From positions 1 to 20,240 of the forward strand of contig CAJKKQ010000035.1 of assembly GCA_905200545.1 (NCBI GenBank): a stretch of DNA of 20,240 nt. Direction: 5' to 3'. The translations under genes and the position numbers were made by a program. Of this stretch, positions 6,829 through 15,216 are shown piece by piece. How positions within the stretch are numbered: the first letter of the stretch is position 1; each line of letters begins with the position of its first letter. Source of the DNA: an uncultured Oscillibacter sp. (GTDB taxonomy: Bacteria > Bacillota > Clostridia > Oscillospirales > Oscillospiraceae). The notes under the pieces were generated by a model. The model saw nothing but the letters and a program-made list of their open reading frames with translations. It was not told the DNA's origin and ran no database searches.

Positions 6829-6858
6829 AAAAAAAGGAGCGGACAGCAGTCCGCTCCT
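6829..6858 (-). terminator. Rho-independent terminator of spoIVA
   Basis: On the minus strand, AGGAGCGGAC (6858-6849) and GTCCGCTCCT (6844-6835) form a perfect 10-pair stem with a four-base TGCT loop, followed by a run of T to 6829. It lies about 30 bases after the spoIVA stop and insulates the repressor promoter downstream. Confidence 0.92.
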
Positions 6859-6889
6859 GGTCTGAAAGAGAGGTTGGTTTCGATCCGGG

Positions 6890-8365
6890 TTACAGGATGA
6901 TGCAGATGAGCCCGCCGCTGCCCTCGTTGATGATCCGCTCCAGGGTCTCCCGGAGTTTTTTCCGGGCGTCCTCCGGCATCCGCTTGAGCTTGGTCTGCAG
7001 ATCCTCGCTGACCAGCTCGTGGAAGCTGCGGCCGAAGATATTGGACTGCCAGATCTTGCTGGTGTCCCCCTCGAACTCCTGAAGCAGGTAGTTGACCATG
7101 TCCTCGGACTGCTTTTCGTTGCCCACGATGGGGCTCACCGCCGTCTCGATGTCTGCCCGGATCATGTGGATGCTGGGGGCGCTGGCCTTGAGGCGCACGC
7201 CGTAGCGCCCTCCCTGCTTCATGATCTCCGGCTCCTCCAGCGTCAGCTCGTCGATGCCCGGCACCACGATGCCGTAGCCAGTCTCCCGCACGTCCTTCAA
7301 GGCCCCGGCTACCTTGTCGTACTCCGCTTTCACGGCGGAGAGCCGGGTCAGCAGGCTCATGAGGTCGCCATCGTCGGATACGGAGAAGCCAGACTGCTCC
7401 GAAAGGGTCTGGTAGAACAGCTCCCTGGGCAATCCCAGGGTGGCCGCCGCCACACCGGTGCCCAGATCCAGGGCCGTGACCCGGGCCTCGCTGATGTGTT
7501 CGCTCTGCCCCAGGGCCCCCACCATATCCTCCACTTCCCGGATGTGGTGCAGCTGGGCGGTGCTCTCCCGGATGGCCTGATAGAGCCCGGCCTTGATAGG
7601 GTGTCCGTCCGGCAGGGCGTCCACCCAGGGCGGCAGGTACAGATCCAGTTCCTGCATGGGGAACTCGTAGAGCACCGCCTTCAAGATGGCGGCTACGTCC
7701 TCCTCCTCCAGCGTCAGGCAGTTGACGGGGACGCACTTGACCTCATAGCGGGAGGCGATGTCCCGGGCGATGGCCTCCGCCCGGTCCCCGGAGGGATCGG
7801 AGGAGTTGAGCAGCACGATGAAGGGCTTCCCCAGCTCCTGCAGCTCCCGGATCACCCGCTCCTCCGCCTCCAGGTAGTCCTCCCGGGGGATGTCGGCAAT
7901 GGAGCCGTCGGTGGTGACCACGATGCCGATGGTGGAGTGCTCGGCGATGACCTTCCGGGTACCGATCTCCGCCGCCTCCGTCATGGGGATCTCGTGGTCG
8001 TACCAGGGGGTGGTGACCATGCGGGGGGCATCGTCTTCCGTGGAGCCGATGGCGCCTTTGACCATGTACCCCACGCAGTCGATGAGCCGCACGGAACAGC
8101 TGCCGCCTCCCTCCAGCTGGATCTGGGCGGCCTCCTCCGGCACGAACTTGGGTTCTGCCGTCATGATGGTGCGGCCGGAGCCGCTTTGGGGCAGCTCATC
8201 CCGGGCCCGCTCCTTGCGGTAGACGTTGTCGATGTTGGGGATCACCTGGGTCTCCATGAACCGCTTGATGAAGGTGGACTTTCCTGTGCGCACCGGTCCC
8301 ACCACGCCGATGTAGATATCCCCTGCGGTGCGGGTGGCGATATTCTGATAGATACTGGTATTCAT
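6890..8365 (-). CDS. spoIVA: Stage IV sporulation protein A (spore-coat basement-layer ATPase)
   Basis: Cytoskeletal-like ATPase made in the mother cell; it polymerises on the forespore surface, anchors the coat and is needed for cortex formation. The 491 residues agree with the 492 of the B. subtilis protein. The Walker A loop GPVRTGKST is at 23-31. A switch-like LIDCVG follows, then VLLNSSDP in the place of the guanine motif. This fits the known derivation from TRAFAC GTPases with a change to ATP. The protein ends in GGLICIIL, the conserved SpoIVA tail used in polymer assembly. ATG at 8365 is preferred to an in-frame ATG at 8446 because the family starts a short distance before the P-loop and AAGGACGGG precedes it. 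A sigma-E promoter would be expected in 8366-8560; I could not identify a convincing one. Confidence 0.97.
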   Translation of the reverse strand: MNTSIYQNIATRTAGDIYIGVVGPVRTGKSTFIKRFMETQVIPNIDNVYRKERARDELPQSGSGRTIMTAEPKFVPEEAAQIQLEGGGSCSVRLIDCVGYMVKGAIGSTEDDAPRMVTTPWYDHEIPMTEAAEIGTRKVIAEHSTIGIVVTTDGSIADIPREDYLEAEERVIRELQELGKPFIVLLNSSDPSGDRAEAIARDIASRYEVKCVPVNCLTLEEEDVAAILKAVLYEFPMQELDLYLPPWVDALPDGHPIKAGLYQAIRESTAQLHHIREVEDMVGALGQSEHISEARVTALDLGTGVAAATLGLPRELFYQTLSEQSGFSVSDDGDLMSLLTRLSAVKAEYDKVAGALKDVRETGYGIVVPGIDELTLEEPEIMKQGGRYGVRLKASAPSIHMIRADIETAVSPIVGNEKQSEDMVNYLLQEFEGDTSKIWQSNIFGRSFHELVSEDLQTKLKRMPEDARKKLRETLERIINEGSGGLICIIL

Positions 8366-8511
8366 AGCATCCCGTCCTTTTTCCGCTCCATATTCATGGT
8401 ACCACTCTATGTCCCCGCCGGCGAAAGTATGACGGCCCGTCTCCAACGGACTTTGGCGAAAATAGACAAAATCACGAGGTGTTCTTCTCTGCTCTTCGGT
8501 ATGATTCCCGC

Positions 8512-8540
8512 TTTACAGCTGCAATTTAGCATGGTAAACT
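8512..8540 (+). promoter_or_regulatory. Putative promoter of the amino-acid ABC transporter operon
   Basis: TTTACA (8512-8517), a 17-base spacer and TAAACT (8535-8540); the -10 matches consensus at four of six positions. Transcription would start near 8547. A weaker alternative pairs TTTAGC (8525-8530) with TATTAA (8548-8553), also 17 bases apart. The rest of the gap from 8366 shows no gene. Confidence 0.5.
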
Positions 8541-8556
8541 ACTACCGTATTAAACG

Positions 8557-8572
8557 AGGCGGGCAACCGCTT
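8557..8572 (+). other. Leader hairpin with GCAA tetraloop before the ribosome site
   Basis: Bases 8557-8562 pair with 8567-8572 (one G-U pair) around a GCAA loop, a stable GNRA tetraloop. The stem ends four bases before the GGAGG ribosome site at 8577-8581. It might protect the 5' end of the mRNA or tune translation; this role is inferred. Confidence 0.4.
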
Positions 8573-8589
8573 ATTTGGAGGATTGGAAT

Positions 8590-9447
8590 ATGAAGAAGTT
8601 TCTTGCACTGCTGCTCTCCGGTTTGATGGTGCTCTCCCTGGCCGCCTGCGGCGGCGAAACTGCCACCGAGGACACCAGCACCGAGGATACGGAGAACACC
8701 GAGAATACCGATACCGTCGAGAGCGACCTGGCCTATGTCCAGGACAAGGGCACCCTGGTGGTGGGCATCACCTACTTCGAGCCCATGGACTACAAGGCCG
8801 AAGGCAGCGACGAGTGGATCGGCTTTGACGCCGACATGGCCAAGGCCTTTGCCGAGAGCCTGGGCGTGGACGTGGAGTTCCAGGAGATCACCTGGGACTA
8901 CAAGGTGGAGGAGCTCGACTCCAAGGCCATTGACTGCGTGTGGAACGGCATGACTCTGGGCGAGGATGTCATGGCCGCCATGGGAACCTCCGTTCCTTAC
9001 TGCACCAATGCTCAGGTATTGGTGGTCCCCGCTGACAAGGCGGCAGATTTCGAGGGCCTGACCTCTCTGGAGGGTCTGAACGTGGCTGTGGAGTCCGGCT
9101 CTGCCGGTGAGGACGCCGCCATTGCTTTGGGTGCCACCACCGTTCCGGTTCAGTCCCAGGCCAACACTTTGATGGAAGTGTCCGCCGGTACCTCTGATGC
9201 CGCTGTCATCGACCTGCTGATGGCCGGTGCCATGATCGGCGAGGGCACCAGCTATGAGGATCTGACTTTCACCCTGAACCTGAATGACGCCCAGGGCCTG
9301 CCCTCTGAGGAGTACGGCGTGGGCTTCCGGAAGGGTTCCGACCTGGTGGATGCATTCAATGAGTTCTGGGCGGAAAAGGTGTCTGACGGCACTGTGCTGG
9401 AGACTGCTACCACCTATGGTGTGCAGGACGCCGTGATCCTGGACTGA
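8590..9447 (+). CDS. Amino-acid ABC transporter substrate-binding lipoprotein (family 3)
   Basis: Extracellular solute-binding lipoprotein that captures an amino acid and hands it to the permease and ATPase encoded downstream. The 285 residues start with a lipoprotein signal, lysines at 2-3, a hydrophobic core and lipobox LAAC with Cys20. An acidic Thr/Glu/Asp-rich linker (about 22-45) then leads to the two-lobed domain. Family 3 landmarks are GTLVVGITYFEPMDY, WIGFDADMAKAFAESLGV, WNGMT, VAVESGSAGEDAA and EYGVGFRKGSDLVDAFN. The ligand cannot be read from sequence: the usual TPER stretch after NGMT is replaced by LGEDV, so specificity for polar, cystine or other amino acids stays open. ATG at 8590 follows GGAGG (8577-8581); an in-frame TTG at 8575 is too close to that site to be the start. 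Confidence 0.93.
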   Translation: MKKFLALLLSGLMVLSLAACGGETATEDTSTEDTENTENTDTVESDLAYVQDKGTLVVGITYFEPMDYKAEGSDEWIGFDADMAKAFAESLGVDVEFQEITWDYKVEELDSKAIDCVWNGMTLGEDVMAAMGTSVPYCTNAQVLVVPADKAADFEGLTSLEGLNVAVESGSAGEDAAIALGATTVPVQSQANTLMEVSAGTSDAAVIDLLMAGAMIGEGTSYEDLTFTLNLNDAQGLPSEEYGVGFRKGSDLVDAFNEFWAEKVSDGTVLETATTYGVQDAVILD

Positions 9448-9467
9448 TTTCCCCTGATACGTATATG

Positions 9468-9498
9468 AGGCAGAGCGCGTTTCTTGCGCGCTCTGCCT
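9468..9498 (+). other. Intercistronic stem-loop between binding-protein and permease genes
   Basis: Bases 9468-9479 pair perfectly with 9487-9498 (12 pairs, loop TTTCTTG). Only three T residues follow before CGGCGG, so it is a poor terminator. Its place after the binding-protein gene suggests a 3' stability element or partial terminator that lets the lipoprotein be made in excess of the membrane subunits, as in other ABC operons. Structure is seen; role is inferred. Confidence 0.65.
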
Positions 9499-9549
9499 TT
9501 CGGCGGCTTTATCCCCCCACCACAACCATCCTGAGAGGACGATACCAAC

Positions 9550-10236
9550 ATGGAATTTTTCACATCCAGCACCTTTCAGACGGTGCTCTCGGCCCTGAAC
9601 AGCGGTTTTGTCAAAACCCTTCAGCTGTTCTTTATCACCCTCATCGGTGCCCTTCCCCTGGGACTGATTATCAGTTTCGGCTCCATGAGTCGCTTCCTTC
9701 CCCTGCGGTGGGTCAGCCGCACCTTTGTCTGGATCATCCGGGGCACCCCGCTGGTACTCCAGATCATTGCCCTGTTCTATGTGCCGGGCATGAAGGACTG
9801 GTTCAACTGGCCCAGCGGTGAGGGCGGGCGGATGACAGCTGTGTGCGTGGCCTTCATCATCAACTACGCCTGCTATTTCTCCGAGATCTACCGGGGCGGC
9901 ATCCAGGGCGTCCCCAGGGGGCAGCAGGAGGCTGGTCAGGTACTGGGCATGACCAAGGCCCAGATCTTCCGCCATATCACCCTGGTGCAGATGATCAAGC
10001 GCATCGTGCCCCCCATGTCCAACGAGGTCATCACGCTGGTGAAGGACACCTCTCTGGCCCGGGTCATTGCCCTGCAGGAAGTCATCTGGATGGGCGAGTC
10101 CTTCATGAAGGGCAACTCCGGCATTGCGGGCCTTACCTGGCCCTTGTTCTTTACGGCGGTGTACTATCTGATCTTCAGCGGCATTGTCACCGTGCTTTTA
10201 GGCAAGCTGGAAAAGAAGCTGGCCTTCTTTCAGTAA
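9550..10236 (+). CDS. Amino-acid ABC transporter permease
   Basis: Membrane subunit of the polar amino-acid (HisM/GlnP) importer family; a dimer would form the channel. The 228 residues are standard for the family. Hydrophobic segments are visible near 15-45, 58-78, 95-115 and 190-215. The cytoplasmic coupling loop with the EAA-type motif, EIYRGGIQGVPRGQQEAGQVLGM, begins near residue 114, and the segment IVPPMSNEVITLVKDTSL that follows is typical. ATG at 9550 follows GAGAGGAC. The gene lies 102 bases after the binding-protein gene, separated by a strong stem-loop, and 16 bases before the ATPase gene, so the three form one operon. Confidence 0.94.
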   Translation: MEFFTSSTFQTVLSALNSGFVKTLQLFFITLIGALPLGLIISFGSMSRFLPLRWVSRTFVWIIRGTPLVLQIIALFYVPGMKDWFNWPSGEGGRMTAVCVAFIINYACYFSEIYRGGIQGVPRGQQEAGQVLGMTKAQIFRHITLVQMIKRIVPPMSNEVITLVKDTSLARVIALQEVIWMGESFMKGNSGIAGLTWPLFFTAVYYLIFSGIVTVLLGKLEKKLAFFQ

Positions 10237-10252
10237 TTAAGGAGGACCCAAC

Positions 10253-11038
10253 ATGGCAGTTTTGGAAGTACATAACATTGAAAAGCATTTCGGTGCCACC
10301 CGGGTTCTGGAGGATATCAGCTTCGATCTGGAGCAGGGCCAGGCGCTGGCCATCATCGGCTCCTCCGGCAGCGGAAAGACCACCCTGCTGCGGTGCCTGA
10401 ACTTTTTGGAAAAGCCCGACCAGGGCTCCATCGCGGTGAACGGTTCTGTGATCTTTGACGCCGCCGATCCCGCCACCCAGCGGGAGAGCGAGGTGCGCAA
10501 AAAGCGGCTCCACTTCGGCATGGTGTTCCAGTCCTTTAACCTCTTCCCCCAGTACACGGCTTTGAAGAACGTCACGCTGGCCAAGGAGCTTCTCAGCCAG
10601 GAGCGGCCGGATTTCAAGGAGAACAAGAAGGAAATCCTGGAGGAGATCCAGGCAGAGGGCCGGGAGCTGCTGAAAAAAATGGGCCTCAGCGACCGGGAGA
10701 ACCACTATCCCAGTCAACTCTCCGGCGGCCAGCAGCAGCGGGTGGCCATCGCCCGGGCCCTGGCGCTGCACCCGGATATCCTCTGCTTCGACGAGCCCAC
10801 CAGTGCCCTGGATCCGGAGCTCACCGGCGAGGTGCTGAAGGTCATTCGGTCTCTGGCGGAACAACGGACCACTATGATCATCGTCACCCACGAGATGGCC
10901 TTTGCCCGGGACGTGGCCGATCAGGTGATCTTCATGGACGGCGGCGTCATTGTGGAGCAGGGCCCCGCCCGGGATGTCATCGAGCATCCCCGGGAGGAGC
11001 GGACAAAGCAGTTCCTCTCCCGGTACAGCGAAACCTGA
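10253..11038 (+). CDS. Amino-acid ABC transporter ATP-binding protein (GlnQ/HisP family)
   Basis: Cytosolic ATPase that drives the importer. The 261 residues carry every motif of an active enzyme: Walker [10 protein letters not shown] (about 36-44), Q-loop VFQSFNLFP, signature LSGGQQQR, Walker B ILCFDEP, D-loop SALD and switch histidine in VTHEM. The helical segment between KNVTLAK and the signature is about ten residues longer than in typical GlnQ (charged stretch [16 protein letters not shown]). This lies where the subunit meets the permease coupling helix and may be lineage specific. ATG at 10253 follows GGAGGA at 10241-10246. It is the last gene of the operon; a terminator begins about 40 bases after its stop. 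Confidence 0.96.
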   Translation: MAVLEVHNIEKHFGATRVLEDISFDLEQGQALAIIGSSGSGKTTLLRCLNFLEKPDQGSIAVNGSVIFDAADPATQRESEVRKKRLHFGMVFQSFNLFPQYTALKNVTLAKELLSQERPDFKENKKEILEEIQAEGRELLKKMGLSDRENHYPSQLSGGQQQRVAIARALALHPDILCFDEPTSALDPELTGEVLKVIRSLAEQRTTMIIVTHEMAFARDVADQVIFMDGGVIVEQGPARDVIEHPREERTKQFLSRYSET

Positions 11039-11076
11039 TGCCCTTCCCTCTCTGCGGATGGGATTCGAAACGAGAA

Positions 11077-11116
11077 AAGCACGGAAGACCGTTGCGGTTT
11101 TCCGTGCTTCTTTTTT
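11077..11116 (+). terminator. Terminator of the ABC transporter operon
   Basis: Bases 11077-11091 pair with 11095-11109 (15 pairs including one G-U, loop TTG), followed by TTTTTT at 11111-11116. It is a clear rho-independent terminator on the plus strand. Confidence 0.92.
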
Positions 11117-11154
11117 CTTCCGGCAAACCTCCCTTTCCGGAGGTGCAAAACCAT

Positions 11155-11200
11155 GCGCCGGGCCGCAGCAAATTCGTTGCCGCAGCCCGGCGCTGTTTTT
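11155..11200. terminator. GC-rich hairpin downstream of polC, probable terminator
   Basis: Bases 11155-11171 pair with 11177-11193 with two mismatches (11164/11184 and 11167/11181) around a five-base loop. On the plus strand TTTTT follows at 11196-11200. On the minus strand the run after the stem is ATGG then TTTT. It lies 14 bases beyond the polC stop, so it most likely ends the uppS-polC operon and backs up the transporter terminator from the other side. Confidence 0.7.
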
Positions 11201-11206
11201 GTTGGG

Positions 11207-14200
11207 TCAGAACAAGGTGATCTGGCTGGTCTCCGCCATGCCGGCGAAGGCCCCCAGGGCCTTGAGCTGTTCGATGTGGGTCTTGGAGAGCTTGTTGCAG
11301 CACATGGCAAATTCCTCGATGGAGATGAACTCCTTGCCCTTGCGCTTTTCCACGGTGTCCAACGCCGCGGACTCGCCCAGACCGTGGACGGAGACAAAAG
11401 GCGGCAGCAGGCCGTTCTCCGTCACCTTGAACTTGGTGGCGTCAGACTCGTAGATGTTGATGGTGTCGAAGTGGAAGCCCCGGAGATAGAACTCGTAGCA
11501 CACCTCCAGCGTGGTCATGAGGTTTTGTTCCACGGCGGTGGCGTCCTTGTTGTTCTCGATCTCCCGGATCTTGCGCTTCACTGCGTCCAGTCCCGCGCAG
11601 CAATACTCCGCGTCAAAGGCCTTGGCCCGGACGGAGAAGAAGGTGGCGTAGAAGGCCAGGGGCTCGTGTACCTTGTACCAGGCGATGCGGAAGGCCATCA
11701 TGACGTAGGCCACGGCGTGGGCTTTCGGGAACAGATAGCCGATCTTGGCCAGGGATTCGATGTACCATTCGGGAACATCGTGCTCCCGCATGGCCTCCAC
11801 CCAACCCTCGTCAAAGCCGCCCTTTTTCACCTTGCCCTTGCGCACCTTTTCCATGATCTTGAAGCTCATCTTGGGGTCCAGGCCCTTGGAGATCAGGTAG
11901 AGCATGATGTCGTCACGGCAGCCCACCGTCTCCAAGACGCTTGCGGTGCCGCTGACGATCAGGTCCCGGGCGTTGCCCAGCCACACGTCGGTACCGTGGG
12001 AGAAGCCGGACAGGCGCACCAGGGTGTTGAAGTCCTTAGGCTGGGTGTCCACCAGCATCTGCCGGGTAAAGCGGGTGTTGAACTCCGGAATGGCCACGGC
12101 GCCGGTGGGGCCCAGCAGCTCGTCATTTTCGTACCCCAGCACCTTGCTGGAAGTGAAGATGGACATGGTGTCCGGGTCGTCCAGGGGAATGTCGTGGGGA
12201 TCCACCCCGGTGAGGTCCTGCATCATACGGACCATGGTGGGGTCATCGTGTCCCAGCATATCCAGCTTCAGGAGGTTGGCCTCCATGGAGTGGTATTCAA
12301 AATGGGTGGTGATGGTATCGGAGTCGTCGGCGTCCGCCGGGTGCTGCACCGGGCAGAAGTCCTCCATATCCATGTCATCGGGGACTACCACCAGTCCGCC
12401 CGGGTGCTGGCCCGTGGTACGCCGGACGCCCACGCAGCCCAATGTCAGGCGGTTCTCCTCCGCCCGTCCGGCGGTGATGCCGTTCTCCTCCAGATATTTC
12501 TTGACAAAGCCGTAGGCGGTCTTTTCCGCCAGGGTACCGATGGTGCCGGCCCGGAACACCTGGGTCTTTCCGAACATCTCGATGGCGTGCTGGTGGGCCC
12601 TGGCCTGGTATTCACCGGAGAAGTTCAGGTCGATATCCGGCACCTTGCCGCCGCCGAAGCCCAGGAAGGTCTCAAAGGGGATATCGAAGCCGTCTTTGAC
12701 GTACTTGGTGCCGCAGACGGGACAGACCTTGTCCGGCATGTCGGCGCCGCAGCCGTAGGAGCCGTCGGTGATGAACTCGGTGTTCTTGCAGTTGGGGCAG
12801 CGGTAGTGAGGCGGCAGGGAGTTGACCTCCGTGATGCCGGACATGTAGGCAACCAGAGAGGAGCCCACGGAACCACGGGAGCCCACCAGGTAGCCGTTCT
12901 CCAGGGACCGCTGCACCAACTTTTGGGCGGACATGTACACCACGTCGTACTTGCCCAGAATGCCGCCCAGCTCCACGTTCAGCCGGTCCACGATCAGCTG
13001 GGGCGGATTCTCGCCATAGAGCCGGTGGACCTTCTCCCACACCAGGCGGTTCAGGTCCTCCTCGGAGTTGGCAAGCCGGGGCGGATACAGGTCCGGCGGC
13101 AGCAGCTCGAATTTCTCCACCTGGTCGGCGATGGCCCGGGTGTTGGTGACCACCACCTCGTAGGCCTTCTCCTCCCCCAGGTAGGAAAACTCTTCCAGCA
13201 TTTCATCTGTGGTCTTAAAATAGATGGGCAGGGGCGCGTTGGCGTCCGGGAACTTTTTGGAGGCCAGCAGGATATGGCGGTAGACCTCGTCCTCGGGCTC
13301 CAGGAAGTGGACGTCGCCGGTGGCGCACACGGGCTTTCCCAGCTCGTCTCCCAGGCGGACGATGGTGCGGTTGAACTCCCGCAGCTCCTCCTCCGACTGC
13401 ACGTCGCCGTTTCGCAGCATGAAAGCGTTGTTGCACAGGGGCTGGATCTCCAGATAGTCATAGTAAGAGGCGATGCGCTTGAGCTCGTCCCAGTCCTTGT
13501 GGTCTGTCACCGCACGGAACAGCTCTCCCGCCTCGCAGGCGGAGCCCACGATGATGCCGTTGCGGTGCTCGTTCAAAAGGCTCTTGGGAATGATGGGCAC
13601 CCGCTTGAAATACTTGAGGTTGGAGGCGGAGATCATCTGGTAGAGGTTCTTGAGGCCCACCTTGTTTTTGGCAATGAGGATGATGTGCTTGGGGAAGCGG
13701 TTGGACTTGCCTCCCAGTGGCCGCAGCTTCTCCATTTCCTTGTTCACCGCCTGGAGGGTATCCACTCCCCGCTCATGGAGCATCTTCCAGAAGGGGATGA
13801 GCATATAGCCCACGGTAGCGGCATCGTCACTGGCCCGGTGGTGGTTGAAGGCCGGCAGGTCCAGGTGCTCCGCCACGATGTCCAGCTTGTACTTGCCCAA
13901 ATCCGGCAGCAGGTTCTGTGCCAGGATCAGGGAGTCCACATAGGTAGGCTGGAACGGGATGCCCTCCTTCTTGCAGCCTGCCCGGATGAAGCCGATATCG
14001 AACTCTGCGTTGTGGGCCGCCAGGGGCCGCCCGTTCACGAACTCCAAAAACGCCGTCAGGGCCTCCCGGGGCTGGGGAGCGTCCTTGAGCATCTCGTCGG
14101 TGATGCCGGTGAGACCCACGATCTCCGGCGTCAGGTGGCGGCCGGGGTTCACGAAGGTCTGGAACCGCTCGCAGATCTCGCCGTTTCGCAGTACCACGGC

Positions 14201-15181
14201 GCCGATCTCGGTGATGGCCTCCCGGTCCACCTTGAGGCCGGTGGTCTCGATGTCAAAGCAGACAAACTCCCCGTCCAGAGGGCAGTCCAGCTTGCCGTGG
14301 ACGGCCACCCGGTCGTCGATGTTGTTGATGAAGTAACCCTCCACGCCGTAGAGGATCTTGATGTCGTCTCCGGAGGCGTGCCAGGCGTCCGGGAAAGACT
14401 GGGCCACGCCGTGGTCCGTGATGGCGATGGCGGGATGGCCCCAGCGGATGGCGGTCTTCACCGCCTCCTTGGTGTCCGTCAGGGCGTCCATGTTGCTCAT
14501 CTTGGTGTGCAGGTGCAGCTCCACCCGCTTTTCCTTGGCGGTGTCCTGCCGGGCCTTGTGCTCCACCACGCAGATGTTGTAGGGGTTCAGCTGGATGTCC
14601 TTACCGTCCCAGGTGGGCTCCATCTTGCCCTGGACGCAGAGCCACATGCCGGGCTTGATGGCCCCCTCCAGCTGCTGGGCCTCCTTGGTGGTGAGGTTCT
14701 TCTGCACCGTGACGGAGTTGGTGTAGTCCGTCATGTCGAAGCTCAGCCGCCACATCCCCGGCCGCCGGGTCTCCCGGCACTCGAAGGCAAAGACCTTGCC
14801 CTCCACCGTGGCGTTGCCCATCTTCAGATTCAAGTCCTTCATGGGGCCGGGACGGCTCTTGATGGCCTTCCCCATGAGGATCTTGCCGCTCTTCTTCTCC
14901 GCCGGGGCGCCGGGCGCGGAAACGGAGGAGGCATGGGCCTCCTCCTTTACCGTCAGCACCAGCTCCACGGACCGGAAGCCATACACCGCCGCCAGCGTCT
15001 GCTTCAAGGACGCCTGCTCCTCCTCCGTCAGGGGATTGCGCACCGTCAGGTGGGCGGTGATGGAGAGCTTCTCCCGGTCGATGACGGCGCCGGTGAGCAC
15101 CGCCCCCGCCAGGCGCAGCCGCAGCTCTCCGGAGAGCTGGAGCTCTGTGAACATTTCAAAAAACGGGATATATCTGGACAT
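11207..15181 (-). CDS. polC: DNA polymerase III alpha subunit, PolC type
   Basis: Replicative DNA polymerase of low-GC Gram-positives with built-in 3'-5' proofreading. Order in the 1324 residues: short N-terminal region (1-120), OB domain (about 123-205), first part of the PHP domain with HLHTKMSNMD at 223-232 and TDHG at 255-258, inserted DnaQ-type exonuclease (Exo I FDIETTGL 309-316, Exo II HNAEFDIGF 390-398, Exo III HHRASDDAAT 447-456), rest of PHP, then the polymerase core. Cysteines 795, 798, 820 and 823 form a zinc-site pair, with C811 between them. Palm aspartates are in PDIDLNF (D849, D851) and LKLDMLG (D974). The C-terminal QITLF fits the beta-clamp motif. B. subtilis PolC has 1437 residues; the shortfall lies before the PHP domain. 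ATG at 15181 follows GAGGAAA, 35 bases after ispG. Confidence 0.97.
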   Translation of the reverse strand: MSRYIPFFEMFTELQLSGELRLRLAGAVLTGAVIDREKLSITAHLTVRNPLTEEEQASLKQTLAAVYGFRSVELVLTVKEEAHASSVSAPGAPAEKKSGKILMGKAIKSRPGPMKDLNLKMGNATVEGKVFAFECRETRRPGMWRLSFDMTDYTNSVTVQKNLTTKEAQQLEGAIKPGMWLCVQGKMEPTWDGKDIQLNPYNICVVEHKARQDTAKEKRVELHLHTKMSNMDALTDTKEAVKTAIRWGHPAIAITDHGVAQSFPDAWHASGDDIKILYGVEGYFINNIDDRVAVHGKLDCPLDGEFVCFDIETTGLKVDREAITEIGAVVLRNGEICERFQTFVNPGRHLTPEIVGLTGITDEMLKDAPQPREALTAFLEFVNGRPLAAHNAEFDIGFIRAGCKKEGIPFQPTYVDSLILAQNLLPDLGKYKLDIVAEHLDLPAFNHHRASDDAATVGYMLIPFWKMLHERGVDTLQAVNKEMEKLRPLGGKSNRFPKHIILIAKNKVGLKNLYQMISASNLKYFKRVPIIPKSLLNEHRNGIIVGSACEAGELFRAVTDHKDWDELKRIASYYDYLEIQPLCNNAFMLRNGDVQSEEELREFNRTIVRLGDELGKPVCATGDVHFLEPEDEVYRHILLASKKFPDANAPLPIYFKTTDEMLEEFSYLGEEKAYEVVVTNTRAIADQVEKFELLPPDLYPPRLANSEEDLNRLVWEKVHRLYGENPPQLIVDRLNVELGGILGKYDVVYMSAQKLVQRSLENGYLVGSRGSVGSSLVAYMSGITEVNSLPPHYRCPNCKNTEFITDGSYGCGADMPDKVCPVCGTKYVKDGFDIPFETFLGFGGGKVPDIDLNFSGEYQARAHQHAIEMFGKTQVFRAGTIGTLAEKTAYGFVKKYLEENGITAGRAEENRLTLGCVGVRRTTGQHPGGLVVVPDDMDMEDFCPVQHPADADDSDTITTHFEYHSMEANLLKLDMLGHDDPTMVRMMQDLTGVDPHDIPLDDPDTMSIFTSSKVLGYENDELLGPTGAVAIPEFNTRFTRQMLVDTQPKDFNTLVRLSGFSHGTDVWLGNARDLIVSGTASVLETVGCRDDIMLYLISKGLDPKMSFKIMEKVRKGKVKKGGFDEGWVEAMREHDVPEWYIESLAKIGYLFPKAHAVAYVMMAFRIAWYKVHEPLAFYATFFSVRAKAFDAEYCCAGLDAVKRKIREIENNKDATAVEQNLMTTLEVCYEFYLRGFHFDTINIYESDATKFKVTENGLLPPFVSVHGLGESAALDTVEKRKGKEFISIEEFAMCCNKLSKTHIEQLKALGAFAGMAETSQITLF

Positions 15182-15216
15182 GGTTTCCTCTTTGTGCTTC
15201 CTCTCTCAAAAGGCAC

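Noticed and set aside
8366..8560. Sigma-E promoter for spoIVA, suggested by CATACTTT around 8423-8430 on the minus strand
   Set aside because: The -10-like match is there, but no acceptable -35 (KMATATT type) lies 13-15 bases upstream, so I did not call it.
7019..8593. A 524-codon plus-strand frame opposite spoIVA
   Set aside because: spoIVA is unmistakable on the other strand; this frame ends just inside the binding-protein gene and has no family features.
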